DNA of 64,000 nt from JBKEAJ01 sp047972135 (GCA_047972135.1 JBKEAJ010000153.1:38110-102109); one strand, 5' to 3'. Shown: positions 24,740-34,273, numbered from the stretch's first letter. The notes: generated by a model from the letters alone, not told the origin. Numbers and translations are program-made.

Positions 24740-26987
24740 TAATATCAAGAAAACAACTTTAGCAGCAATACTAGTAACACTGCTGAGTATCAATGCTTTT
24801 GCTCAGAAAAGCCCCATAGATTACGTCAACCCTTTTATCGGGACAACAAACTACGGGATAACCAATCCGGGTGCAGTAGTGCCAAGAGGCATGACCTCAG
24901 TAGTACCGTTCAACGCTACTGGCTCATCTCTCAACAAAAATGATAAAGACGCTCGTTGGTGGTCGGCTCCCTACGAGTGGGATAATAAATATTTCACGGG
25001 TTTCACTCACGTAAACCTTAGTGGCGTGGGCTGTCCCGATCTCGGTGTTATCTTGGTGATGCCCACAACAGGCGAGGTGAATGCCGACTACAAACAATAC
25101 GGCTCTACGGCTAGCGAGCAAAAAGCATCGCCGGGATATTTCTCTTTCATCCTCGATAAATATCAGGTGAAGGCAGAAGCAACAGCCACACAACGTGCAG
25201 GAGTTACCCGCTACACTTTCCCCGCAGGGAAAGCCAACATACTGCTAAATCTTGGTGTCGGCATGACAAACGAGGAAGGTGGCTCAATAAGACTAGTGAA
25301 AGACAACGAGGTGGAGGGACACAGAATGACAGGGACTTTCTGCTATGCCAAATCGCTCGAACGTCCGGTTTACTTTGTAGCTCGTCTAAATAAAAAACCT
25401 GACAACAGCGGACTGTGGAAGAAAATGCAAAAACTACAAGGCGCAGAAGACGCATGGAGCGTAACAAGCGGAAAATATAAATACTACGATAAATTTAAAT
25501 CTATTGTCGCAGGCGACAGCGTAGGTGCTTATTTTACTTTCGACCTTAAAGACAAGGCAGAAATAGAAATGTATGTGGGCGTTTCATACGTCAGTATCGA
25601 CAATGCAAGAGAAAATCTGGAAAAAGAAGTGGGCGACAGAGACTTTGACGAGGTACATAAAGAAGCCATGAAAGAGTGGGATAAAACCCTGGCGGTCGCA
25701 GAAGTGGAAGGCGGTACAGATGACGACAAGACCGTATTCTACACCTCCCTATATCATATGAATATACACCCAAACGTGTTCCAAGATGTAAACGGCGACT
25801 ATATGTCGATGGACGGACACGACATACTGAATACAAATGGCAAAAACCGCTACACCGTATTCTCCTTGTGGGATACATACCGAAATTATCATCAAGCCAT
25901 AACAATACTACACCCCGAAGAACAAATGGATATGGTGCGCTCGATGGTAGATATGGCTAAAGAGGGCGGATGGCTGCCTAGATGGGAACTAAACAGCTCC
26001 GAGACATATACGATGGAAGGCGACCCCGCACTGCCCGTAATTGTTGACAGCTACTTTAAAGGCTTGACAGATTTCGACGTACAGGAAGCCTACGACGCAA
26101 TGGTAAGATCGGCAACTACAAAAGGAAGCGACAACCCTATACGCCCCGACATAGACCACTACCTCGCCGAAGGATATGTACCGCTGGAAGAGGAGTTTGA
26201 CAACTCCGTGTCGCACGCATTAGAGTACTATATTGCAGACTGGAGCCTAGCTCAATTTGCAAAAGCACTAGGCAAAACAAACGACCACTACAAATTCCTT
26301 AACCAATCGTTGAGATATAAAGAGTATTACGATAAAGAGTATGGAATATTCAGACCAAAACTTAAAGACGGAACTTTCCTCCCCAACTTCGACCCACATC
26401 AAGGGCTGGACTTCGAGCCATCTCCCGGATTCCACGAGGGCAACGCTTGGCAATATACATTCTACGCACCTCACGACATAAAAGGATTGGCAAAGCTGAT
26501 GGGTGGCAACAAGGCTTTCGTAAGCAAACTGCAAGTGCTATTCGACAGTGCATACTACGATGCCAACAACGAACCCGATATCAATAACCCCTACTTGTTC
26601 AGCTTCTTCAAAGGTAGCGAATGGCGAACCCAAGAACTAGTGTCGTCCCTACTGAAAAAACACTTTAAAAACTCTACCGACGGACTACCCGGCAACGACG
26701 ACTGCGGAACAATGTCGGCATGGGCGTTCTTTAGCATGGCAGGATTTTATCCGACAATACCCGGAAAACCCGAATACACCCTGACAACTCCCCTATTCGA
26801 CAAAATGACCATACACCTCAACAAAAACTACTACAAAAACAACGAACTCGTCATAGAGAAAAAAGGAAAGGGTCAGTATATATCAAGCATCGAGCTAGAC
26901 GGCAAGAAATACAAAGATTATAACATATCGCACGAAGACCTTTTTAATGCTAAGGTGCTTACAATAAACACAACAGACAAAAAATAA
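24735..26987 (+). CDS. GH92 family alpha-mannosidase (copy 1)
   Basis: The product of about 750 residues is a secreted glycoside hydrolase of family 92, calcium-dependent enzymes that remove alpha-mannose with inversion. The chosen ATG gives a clean signal peptide (KKTTLAAILVTLLSINAFAQ); the longer frame from 24648 would put 29 odd residues before it. An N-terminal beta-sandwich begins at SPIDYVNPFIGTTNYG. Conserved catalytic-domain blocks are HEGNAWQY (about residue 567) and GNDDCGTMSAW (about 653), the latter in the region reported to carry the general-base aspartate. It has no lipobox, so it is periplasmic or secreted. It is the first of three GH92 genes and shares a leader repeat with the phosphoesterase gene. 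Confidence 0.93.
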   Translation: MNNIKKTTLAAILVTLLSINAFAQKSPIDYVNPFIGTTNYGITNPGAVVPRGMTSVVPFNATGSSLNKNDKDARWWSAPYEWDNKYFTGFTHVNLSGVGCPDLGVILVMPTTGEVNADYKQYGSTASEQKASPGYFSFILDKYQVKAEATATQRAGVTRYTFPAGKANILLNLGVGMTNEEGGSIRLVKDNEVEGHRMTGTFCYAKSLERPVYFVARLNKKPDNSGLWKKMQKLQGAEDAWSVTSGKYKYYDKFKSIVAGDSVGAYFTFDLKDKAEIEMYVGVSYVSIDNARENLEKEVGDRDFDEVHKEAMKEWDKTLAVAEVEGGTDDDKTVFYTSLYHMNIHPNVFQDVNGDYMSMDGHDILNTNGKNRYTVFSLWDTYRNYHQAITILHPEEQMDMVRSMVDMAKEGGWLPRWELNSSETYTMEGDPALPVIVDSYFKGLTDFDVQEAYDAMVRSATTKGSDNPIRPDIDHYLAEGYVPLEEEFDNSVSHALEYYIADWSLAQFAKALGKTNDHYKFLNQSLRYKEYYDKEYGIFRPKLKDGTFLPNFDPHQGLDFEPSPGFHEGNAWQYTFYAPHDIKGLAKLMGGNKAFVSKLQVLFDSAYYDANNEPDINNPYLFSFFKGSEWRTQELVSSLLKKHFKNSTDGLPGNDDCGTMSAWAFFSMAGFYPTIPGKPEYTLTTPLFDKMTIHLNKNYYKNNELVIEKKGKGQYISSIELDGKKYKDYNISHEDLFNAKVLTINTTDKK

Positions 26988-26992
26988 AAAAC

Positions 26993-27022
26993 TTGTTATT
27001 TCCCAAACTTTAATTATATTTG
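26993..27022 (+). promoter_or_regulatory. Promoter for the DUF4332 gene
   Basis: TTG at 26993-26995 and TATATTTG at 27015-27022 are 19 bases apart, an excellent fit to the Bacteroidetes consensus. The ATG follows 30 bases later. A weak inverted repeat TCCCAAA/TTTGGGA (27001-27024) overlaps the -7 box. Confidence 0.7.
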
Positions 27023-27052
27023 GGAGATTTATTAATTAAATACAATAATAAT

Positions 27053-27460
27053 ATGGCTAACAAAATCCAAGACATTGAAGGTATCGGAAAAGTATTCTCC
27101 GAAGCACTTGCTAAACAAGGCATCGACACAGTTGCTCAACTTCTTGAAAAAGGAGCTTCAAAAACAGGTAGAAAAAAACTTGCAGAAGCTACGGAGATAG
27201 ACGAGAAGCTGATACTAAAATGGGTGAACATGGCAGACTTATTCAGAATTAAGGGTGTAGGCTCAGAATTTTCAGAGCTACTTGAGGCTGCTGGCGTTGA
27301 CACTGTTAAAGAGCTGAGAACTAGAAATGCAGAAAACCTGCACGCAGCACTTGTAAAAGCTCAAGAGGAGAAAAAAATTACAAGAGCCGTTCCGGCACTT
27401 AAACAAGTGGAAGACTACATAGAGCAGGCAAAAAAACTAGAACCCGTAGTTACATATTAA
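27053..27460 (+). CDS. DUF4332 helix-hairpin-helix protein
   Basis: The 135-residue product has two tandem helix-hairpin-helix units. The first reads IQDIEGIGKVFSEALAKQGI with TVAQLLEKG. The second reads LFRIKGVGSEFSELLEAAGV with TVKELRTRN. This is the DUF4332 pattern, a fold related to non-specific DNA-binding hairpins in DNA ligases and polymerases. A short helical tail follows. The start at 27053 is the first ATG and fits the promoter; a TTG 11 codons upstream overlaps the -7 box and is rejected. It is placed between two GH92 genes but has its own promoter, so it need not share their role. Its function is not established. Confidence 0.85.
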   Translation: MANKIQDIEGIGKVFSEALAKQGIDTVAQLLEKGASKTGRKKLAEATEIDEKLILKWVNMADLFRIKGVGSEFSELLEAAGVDTVKELRTRNAENLHAALVKAQEEKKITRAVPALKQVEDYIEQAKKLEPVVTY

Positions 27461-27466
27461 GAATAA

Positions 27467-27531
27467 ATAGTAGTCAGCGGTCGGTGAACAGTGGTCGGTC
27501 GATTTCTGTTCACTAATCGCTGACGACTGCT
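27467..27531. repeat. Long imperfect inverted repeat
   Basis: The arms pair as TAGTCAGCG with CGCTGACGA, and TGAACAG with CTGTTCA, around a central loop of about 14 bases. No T-run follows directly, so it is not a standard terminator. Confidence 0.5.
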
Positions 27532-27597
27532 CACTGCTTTTGTCAGGCATCTTAAAACATGGCAATATGACAGTTGAACTGTTGAAGGTCTAAAATG

Positions 27598-27625
27598 CTA
27601 TATGCTGTACGCTTTAGGCTATAAG
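27598..27625 (+). repeat. Dispersed repeat with core TATGCYGTACGCT, copy 2
   Basis: This copy reads TATGCTGTACGCTTTAGGCT and is followed by ATAAG, as in copy 1 at 24500. It lies before GH92-2. Confidence 0.55.
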
Positions 27626-27823
27626 CAAACAGCCGATATTGATACAGCAATACTATGATATTACAAAGCTACGATGTGGGATGTTACAGGCTGCAAGCCA
27701 TAATTAATTCAGCCCATGGCAACGCCATGGGGAAAGGAATGACGAGATAGTAAGCGCCCTGTAAGGGCAGATTATTTACAGCAAAAGCATATAGCGTACA
27801 GCTTATTGCAAAATTTTAAACAC

Positions 27824-30109
27824 ATGAAATTATTAATGACAGCTCTTGTTGCAGTAGCGTTTTTAAGCTCCTGCGACAATAAAGGCTCTCAAAGCACGTC
27901 CTCAGCAAGTGCCTCAGAGGTAGATTACACACAGTATGTTGACCCATTTATTGGGTCTGACTACCACGGTCATGTATTCGTGGGTGCAAACGTTCCAAAC
28001 GGAGCAGTGCAAGTGGGACCAACCAACTATATCAAAGGCTGGGACTGGTGCTCGGGATATCACTATTCCGACAGTGTGATGACAGGATTCTCGCAACTAC
28101 ACCTCAGCGGCACAGGCATCGGCGACCTTGGCGATGTACTGATAATGCCATACACAGGTGCATTAAACACAAAATTCGGTTCGCCAAAAGATATGGACGG
28201 AACTTATACCTCCAAATACTCACACGACGACGAAACCGCCCAAGCAGGATACTACCAAGTGAGACTGAAAACTTACGACATAAACGTGGAACTATCTGCA
28301 ACAAAGCGGGTTGCAATACATAAATACACATTCCCAAAGGCTGACGAAGCTCATATCGCTATTAACCTGACAAAAGGAATAGGCTGGGATAAGGTGAGCG
28401 ACTCACAACTAAAGAAAATCGACGATAATACATACGTAGGATACCGCAAATCAAAGGGCTGGGCTAACGACCAATGGATGTATTTTGCTATCAGAAGCAA
28501 GAAGGCTATCCAATCGTTGAAAATCGAGCAAGAGGGCGAGCTTAAAGATGTAAACGAAGCCACAGGCAAAGATATAAACGGCTTCCTGACTTTTGCCACC
28601 GAAGCTAATGAGGAGGTGATGCTGAAAGTAGGCATATCTCCCGTCAGCATTGACAATGCACTTGCCAACATCGACAGTGAACTCCCCGACTGGAATTTCG
28701 ACAAAGTTGTTGCCGATGCAAAAACAGCATGGAACAAAGAACTGTCGAGAATAGCAATAAAATCAGACGACAAAGCAAAACTTCGTAAGTTCTACACCGC
28801 AATGTTCCACGCTTTCCATGCTCCATTCTATTTCAACGATGCAAACGGCGATTATAGAGGAACAGACAAAAAGGAATATAAAAATCCGGGATTCGACAAT
28901 TATACAGTATTCTCATTATGGGATACTTACAGAGCCGAACATCCACTATACACTCTGCTAGACCACAAAAGAGTACAGGACTTCGGTGCTACCATGATGG
29001 CTATTTTCGAGCAGCAAGGCAGGCTACCCGTGTGGCATCTGATGGGCAATGAAACCGACTGTATGGTGGGATACCCCGGCATAACAGTACTTGCCGACAT
29101 GTATCTGAAAGGCATCTATACAGACAAGCCCGAAGCAATATATAATGCTCTGAAAACCACTGCCAACTTCGACGACGGCAACGGTAGCGGATGGATACTG
29201 AAAACTAAGTATCTACCTTCGGACAAAGTGAACGAGTCAGTGTCGAAAGGCGAAGAGTATGCCGTGGCTGACTGGGCAGTGGCGCAAGTTGCAAAAGAAC
29301 TCGGACACGAGCAGGACTACAAAGAGTTCTCAGAAAGAGCCAAATACTATCAGCTTTACTACGACCCAAAAGTCGGATTTATGAGAGGAAAACTCGAAAA
29401 CGGACAGTGGCAGGAATGGTTTCATCCCGTGTACAACGAACACCGCAAAGGCTACTACACCGAAGGTAATGCTTGGCAATATCTCTGGATGGCTCCTCAG
29501 GATGTGGAAGGATTAGTTGAACTGATGGGCGGCAATGAGATATTTGCAACAAGACTAGACAGCCTGTTTTCCATAAGCTCTGAGATGAATGAGGAAGCAT
29601 CGAACGACATTAGCGGCATGATTGGTCAATATGCCCACGGCAACGAGCCAGGACACCACACCATATACATGTACAACTACGTGGGACAACCTTGGAAAAC
29701 CGCCGAGAAAGCAAGATACATAATGAACACCCTATACACCGACAAACCCGACGGTCTGTGTGGAAACGAAGATTGCGGACAAATGTCAGCATGGTACATC
29801 CTATCAAGTATGGGTATATACTCAGTGAACCCCTCAAACTCAGTGTTCGTATTGGGAAGTCCACTTCACGACGAGGTTATAATCAATGGTGCAGAAGGAA
29901 ATAGCTTCACCATCAAGGCAATAAACAACAGCGACAAGAATATTTATATTCAGTCCGCCACACTGAACGGCGAACCTTACACGCCTACATACATAACTTA
30001 CAGACAGATAATGAATGGTGGCATGCTGGAGCTTACAATGGGCGACACCCCCTCCAAAACATGGGGAACAGTGCCTAAGGACTTTCCAACATCTGGTTTG
30101 AAGAAATAG
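27824..30109 (+). CDS. GH92 family alpha-mannosidase, lipoprotein (copy 2)
   Basis: The 761-residue product starts with a lipoprotein signal, MKLLMTALVAVAFLSSCDN, whose Cys at about residue 17 would be lipidated, so it is probably on the outer membrane or in the periplasm. GH92 blocks are intact: YTQYVDPFIGSDYHG at the N-terminal domain, TEGNAWQYLW (about residue 545), GNEPGHH (about 605) and GNEDCGQMSAW (about 646). The ATG at 27824 was chosen over a TTG 6 codons earlier because it gives the signal peptide and the shared AAACACATGAA context. It is clearly diverged from copies 1 and 3, so it probably has a different linkage preference. Confidence 0.93.
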   Translation: MKLLMTALVAVAFLSSCDNKGSQSTSSASASEVDYTQYVDPFIGSDYHGHVFVGANVPNGAVQVGPTNYIKGWDWCSGYHYSDSVMTGFSQLHLSGTGIGDLGDVLIMPYTGALNTKFGSPKDMDGTYTSKYSHDDETAQAGYYQVRLKTYDINVELSATKRVAIHKYTFPKADEAHIAINLTKGIGWDKVSDSQLKKIDDNTYVGYRKSKGWANDQWMYFAIRSKKAIQSLKIEQEGELKDVNEATGKDINGFLTFATEANEEVMLKVGISPVSIDNALANIDSELPDWNFDKVVADAKTAWNKELSRIAIKSDDKAKLRKFYTAMFHAFHAPFYFNDANGDYRGTDKKEYKNPGFDNYTVFSLWDTYRAEHPLYTLLDHKRVQDFGATMMAIFEQQGRLPVWHLMGNETDCMVGYPGITVLADMYLKGIYTDKPEAIYNALKTTANFDDGNGSGWILKTKYLPSDKVNESVSKGEEYAVADWAVAQVAKELGHEQDYKEFSERAKYYQLYYDPKVGFMRGKLENGQWQEWFHPVYNEHRKGYYTEGNAWQYLWMAPQDVEGLVELMGGNEIFATRLDSLFSISSEMNEEASNDISGMIGQYAHGNEPGHHTIYMYNYVGQPWKTAEKARYIMNTLYTDKPDGLCGNEDCGQMSAWYILSSMGIYSVNPSNSVFVLGSPLHDEVIINGAEGNSFTIKAINNSDKNIYIQSATLNGEPYTPTYITYRQIMNGGMLELTMGDTPSKTWGTVPKDFPTSGLKK

Positions 30110-30202
30110 AAGTATTTAAAGCAGGGTATTCCACAAGGATACTCTGCTTATTTTAGATTATAGTTGTAATTTATTTTGTTGAATAATTTATCAATTGAAA
30201 TC

Positions 30203-32491
30203 ATGAAAAAACTTCATATCTTATTTTTCATTTGCACTCTATTCTATCAAACAACTTACGCAAGTGAAACACCTGTTGATTATGCGAATCCTTTAGTTGG
30301 AACATTGTCAAAATTTTCTCTGTCCAACGGCAACACTTATCCAGCAATAGCTCGCCCGTGGGGAATGAACTTCTGGACGCCCCAAACAGGAAAAATGGGA
30401 GATGGATGGACATATAGATATGACGCAGACAAAATCAGAGGATTCAAGCAGACTCATCAACCCAGCCCTTGGATAAATGACTATGGGCAATTCTCAATAT
30501 TTCCAATAACAGGCGCACCAACTTTCGATCAAGATGAAAGGGCAAGTTGGTTTTCCCATAAAGCCGAAGAAGCTACCCCATACTCATATAAAGTATATTT
30601 AGCTGACCATGACATCCTTACAGAACTGACACCAACAGAAAGAGCAGCAATATTTAAGTTTACTTTTCCAAGAAATGATCACTCTTATGTGGTGGTTGAT
30701 GCCTTTGACGACGGTTCTTATATAAAGGTAATACCTGAAGAAAACAAAATAATAGGCTATACAACAAAAAACTCAGGGGGAGTTCCAGAGAATTTCAAAA
30801 ACTACTTTGTTATAACTTTTGACAAGAAATTTGCCTATACTGCAACAGTAGACGAAAAGGTGTTGAAAGAAAACCGACTAGAAACAACAAGTAAGCACGC
30901 TTACGGTATAATAGGTTTCAGCACAAATAAAGGTGAAGTAGTACACGCAAAGGTTGCATCATCTTTTATAAGTTTTGAGCAAGCAGAATTGAATCTGAAG
31001 GAGCTAGGCAACAAATCTTTTGAAGAACTGAAAGCCGAAGGAAAGGACAGATGGAACAAAGTGCTGGGCAGAATTGAAGTTGTAGACAAGAATATCGACA
31101 AGCTGAGGACTTTCTACTCATGCTTTTATCGTTCTGTGCTATTCCCACGAAGTTTTTATGAAATAGACAGAAATGGGAAAGTAGTTCATTACAGCCCATA
31201 CAATGGGAAAGTAGTTCCGGGATATATGTTTACCGACACCGGTTTTTGGGATACATTCAGATGCTTATTCCCATTTTTAAACTTAGCCTTCCCATCAATG
31301 AATGCGAAGATACAAGAGGGCTTGGCAAATACCTACAAAGAAAGTGGTTTCCTACCTGAGTGGGCAAGTCCCGGGCATAGGGGCTGCATGGTTGGCAATA
31401 ATTCTGCCTCTGTAGTGGCAGATGCTTATATAAAAGGCATTAGAGGTCAGGACGTAGAAGCATTGTGGGAGGCTGTAGTCCACGGAGCAAATGCAACTCA
31501 TCCCAAAGTAAGTTCGACAGGTCGTTTGGGATATGAATATTACAATGAATTAGGTTATGTGCCTTATGATGTGAAAATTAATGAGAATGCCGCACGCACA
31601 CTTGAATATGCTTACGATGATTGGTGTATATATAAATTTGGGCAGGCACTAGGAAAGCCAAAGTCGGAAATCGGCATTTATGCCAAAAGAGCATTGAACT
31701 ACAAGAATCTTTACGACAAAGAGCATAAGTTAATGCGCGGAAGAAACAAAAATGGAGAATTCCAATCACCTTTCAATCCTCTAAAATGGGGTGATGCCTT
31801 CACCGAAGGCAATAGCTGGCATTACTCATGGTCGGTATTCCACGACCCTAAAGGTCTAATCAATTTGATGGGTGGTAAAAGAGAGTTTAATAAAATGATG
31901 GACTCAGTATTCAGCGTACCTCCTTTATTTGATGATAGTTATTATGGGGGAATAATACATGAAATAAGAGAAATGCAGATTATGAACATGGGCAACTATG
32001 CACATGGTAATCAACCAATACAACACATGATTTATCTATACAATTACTCTGGTGAACCATGGAAAGCACAATATTGGATAAGAGAAGTTGTGGACAAGCT
32101 GTACACTGCTGCTCCAGATGGATATTGTGGGGACGAGGACAATGGGCAGACATCAGCATGGTACGTATTTTCGGCTATGGGTTTCTACCCTGTATGTCCC
32201 GGAAGCAATGAATATATAATTGGTTCACCAATATTTGACAAGGTATCTGTTCATCTGGAGAATAATAAAACTCTGCTTCTTAAATCCTATAATAACAGCA
32301 AGAATAACAGGTACATAAATTCAATTACAGTAGATGGCAAAGAATACGATAAGAACTACTTTACACACGAACTTTTAAATTCAGGAGCTACAATAGAGTA
32401 TAAGATGTCGGACAAGCCCAATACAAGCAGAGGGACAAAAGACAGTAGCTTCCCATATTCGTTTACAGACGAATTGGAGAGTAAGAAGTAG
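30203..32491 (+). CDS. GH92 family alpha-mannosidase (copy 3)
   Basis: The 762-residue product has a signal peptide (MKKLHILFFICTLFYQTTYA, cleavage before SETPVDY). N-terminal text DYANPLVGTLSKFSLSNGN and NTYPAIARPWGMNFWTPQTG marks the Bt3990-like branch of GH92. Catalytic-domain blocks are TEGNSWHYSW (about residue 533), MGNYAHGNQPIQH and GDEDNGQTSAWYVF (about 642). It follows copy 2 by 93 bases and may be transcribed with it. Neither SusC/SusD nor a sugar transporter lies downstream; the next element is a broken IS. Confidence 0.93.
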   Translation: MKKLHILFFICTLFYQTTYASETPVDYANPLVGTLSKFSLSNGNTYPAIARPWGMNFWTPQTGKMGDGWTYRYDADKIRGFKQTHQPSPWINDYGQFSIFPITGAPTFDQDERASWFSHKAEEATPYSYKVYLADHDILTELTPTERAAIFKFTFPRNDHSYVVVDAFDDGSYIKVIPEENKIIGYTTKNSGGVPENFKNYFVITFDKKFAYTATVDEKVLKENRLETTSKHAYGIIGFSTNKGEVVHAKVASSFISFEQAELNLKELGNKSFEELKAEGKDRWNKVLGRIEVVDKNIDKLRTFYSCFYRSVLFPRSFYEIDRNGKVVHYSPYNGKVVPGYMFTDTGFWDTFRCLFPFLNLAFPSMNAKIQEGLANTYKESGFLPEWASPGHRGCMVGNNSASVVADAYIKGIRGQDVEALWEAVVHGANATHPKVSSTGRLGYEYYNELGYVPYDVKINENAARTLEYAYDDWCIYKFGQALGKPKSEIGIYAKRALNYKNLYDKEHKLMRGRNKNGEFQSPFNPLKWGDAFTEGNSWHYSWSVFHDPKGLINLMGGKREFNKMMDSVFSVPPLFDDSYYGGIIHEIREMQIMNMGNYAHGNQPIQHMIYLYNYSGEPWKAQYWIREVVDKLYTAAPDGYCGDEDNGQTSAWYVFSAMGFYPVCPGSNEYIIGSPIFDKVSVHLENNKTLLLKSYNNSKNNRYINSITVDGKEYDKNYFTHELLNSGATIEYKMSDKPNTSRGTKDSSFPYSFTDELESKK

Positions 32492-32550
32492 AGCTGCATG
32501 GTGAGATTAAATATCCGTCATTGCTAAAAAGTATGGCATGTAAATATTAG

Positions 32551-32578
32551 CTATATGCCGTACGCTTTAGGATATACG
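32551..32578 (+). repeat. Dispersed repeat with core TATGCCGTACGCT, copy 3
   Basis: This copy reads TATGCCGTACGCTTTAGGAT, 17 of 18 core bases like copy 1, and lies after the last GH92 gene. Confidence 0.55.
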
Positions 32579-32657
32579 CAATTTAATTGCTAATGATTAA
32601 TGAAACAGCTGATGATAATGTACTGATTTGCTGATGACAAGAGATGAATAAATGAAC

Positions 32658-32732
32658 GTCATTGCGAGGAGCCAGCGACGAAGCAATCTGTTCTTCGTTG
32701 CAGGAGATTGCTTCGCTGACGCTCGCAATGAC
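32658..32732. repeat. REP-like inverted repeat (GTCATTGCGAGGAG type)
   Basis: The left arm 32658-32689 begins GTCATTGCGAGGAG and the right arm 32705-32732 ends CTCGCAATGAC, around a 15-base loop. A single left-type arm recurs at 42964-42993. Repeats of this wording are widespread in bacterial intergenic DNA. Confidence 0.75.
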
Positions 32733-32790
32733 CTATGACTATGCAGAGAAATAACCACCCCGCCTTGAGAAGGAGGGGATTTAAAAACTC

Positions 32791-34094
32791 TCTTGAGTTT
32801 GACAGTTCGAGAGACTAAAGCATTGATAAGGAGCGACTTGCATTTTTAAGCGCGCACTACCCTTTAGTTAAAATATTGATTTATATCTTTTTGTGGTGTC
32901 GTATCTCTAGGCGTAGTAAGTTTAAGCGATTTGATAAGCTTGTCCTGCTCGGGGGATATGGCAGAGCGTAGCCAGGTGATCTCAGCCTTATTGCCCTCCT
33001 GTAATTCCGATAATTGCATCTTGTCTATGGTTCTTATTAACTCTCTTGTCTGCATCTTCGTCTGTAGCCTCAAGTAGTTAAGCATTGTATAAGCCATGAA
33101 GCACATAGCAACATGACCCTCTATTCGTTTATTTGTCCAATGATGTATCGGACGTATCTGCAACCGACTTTTCAGAGTTCTAAATGCATGTTCCACCTCG
33201 AACAGGTCTTTGTATTTATCCAAAACTTGTTCCGCAGGAAGATCGGTGGTTGTCGATATTGCCTTAAAGCCATCCACTTCTCATCTGCCTTTATTTTCTC
33301 TATATCCAGTATATAGTGTTCTTCATTATCTTGTTTTATGAAGCGTCCTGCACCTTTACGTTTGCTCTGTTTTAGTTTTGATGGCTCCTTGATAAGCCTT
33401 TCAGCTTTGCCGATTAACTTCTCTCGTTCTGAGGCTTCTTTTCTTGCTCGTTTCAGACTGTAAGTACAGATTATCTTTCTGTCTTGATACTCTACAGCAG
33501 TATAACTAAAAGCATCTTTGCTACTATTGCCTAGTGCTTGATGCTTACTTCGGTCAATAAGTTGCTTGCTAACAGTCTGGGGAAGATTTTTTATCCTATC
33601 TCCCAGAATATAGTCCAACCCATCTTGCTCCTCCATGAACTTGCGGTTATCTCTGTCTATCATGGCACTGTCGGCTACTGCTATGACATTGTCTATACTG
33701 TAAGACTTCCGTAATTCTTTCAGCGCATCGGTCATGGTAGCACCCTCGTAAGTATTACCTCTGTAGAGATTGTAAGTTATGGGATTGCGCAGCTTGGTGG
33801 CAATACGCTCAAGTTGCTGAGCTGGATAGTCTTCCACTTTGCCTAATGAATACAATGTTCTATGACGCGAAGAACCGTCATGCTTATAGGACTCTACGAT
33901 GCGTAGGTATGTCCCCGACTTCTTATTTTCTACTCTCAGAAATGCCATGCGGCAAAGACAGGTAATTTAAAAGAGACATGCAAGTCTTTTTCGCACTACT
34001 TTTTTATATTTCAAAACACCCCTCTAGCCCAATAAAATCAATAATGACTCCTCTAAATATAGCCAAAATCAGCCTCAAACTGTCAAACTCAAGA
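32791..34094 (-). mobile_element. Defective IS1634-like (IS4 superfamily) insertion sequence
   Basis: The ends are perfect 17-base inverted repeats, TCTTGAGTTTGACAGTT at 32791-32807 and its complement at 34078-34094. After one mismatch a shared GAG follows. They enclose a broken transposase gene. The element of about 1.3 kb is shorter than intact relatives because the transposase gene has an internal deletion. I see no convincing target-site duplication at the two junctions. Confidence 0.8.
32864..33948 (-). pseudogene. IS1634-type transposase remnant (internal deletion and frameshift)
   Basis: The first frame (33948 down to about 33275) gives 225 residues of transposase. The text then continues in another frame from DGFKAISTTTDLPAEQVLD to the stop at 32864. 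One missing G near 33272-33277 (minus strand AAGTGGATGG where the family would need AAGTGGGATGG) explains the shift. The N-terminal part jumps from QLERIATKLRNPI to TYNLYRGNTYEGATM, skipping the stretch of about 150 residues that carries the first catalytic Asp in this family. The second Asp (VADSAMID) and the Glu (FEVEHAFRTLKS) remain. The element cannot move on its own. Confidence 0.85.
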
Positions 34095-34271
34095 AAAGGT
34101 GGAACGTATTTATAAGGCATTAGACTATAAGTCTGCTCCTTTCGTGAGACGAAAATCCGTAGTGCACAAAACGAAATTCAAAAAAAATCAAGAGGCTAGC
34201 CCTTAGCTAAATACAGCCATTAGCCTGCAATGTGGGCTAGGCGTTGAGACCCTAAAAAGTCTCAACGCTTT
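33949..34271. other. Right end of the IS and spacer to the PagL-like gene
   Basis: These 323 bases hold the IS terminal region up to 34094, AT-rich sequence without an open frame of note, and the stem-loop at 34241-34268. Confidence 0.55.
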
Positions 34272-34273
34272 TT
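34241..34273 (+). terminator. Stem-loop with T-run on the plus strand
   Basis: A perfect 10-base stem GCGTTGAGAC / GTCTCAACGC (34241-34250 and 34259-34268) is followed by TTTTT. It lies directly after the stop of the minus-strand PagL-like gene, but the T-run favours termination of plus-strand transcripts leaving the IS. Confidence 0.6.

Larger units (their letters stand above)
27461..27823. other. Repeat-rich gap between the DUF4332 gene and GH92-2
   Basis: These 363 bases have no gene. They hold a long imperfect hairpin (27467-27531), a dispersed repeat copy (27598-27625), a short palindrome pair with CCATGG at both ends (27713-27730), a small hairpin GCCCTGTAAGGGC near 27757-27769, and an inverted short repeat copy (27787-27808). 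Confidence 0.55.
32492..32863. other. Repeat-rich gap between GH92-3 and the transposase remnant
   Basis: No gene is seen. The gap contains a dispersed repeat (32551-32578), a large REP-like hairpin (32658-32732), a small hairpin CCCCGCCTT/AAGGAGGGG (32757-32779) and the left end of the IS (32791 onward). Confidence 0.6.
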
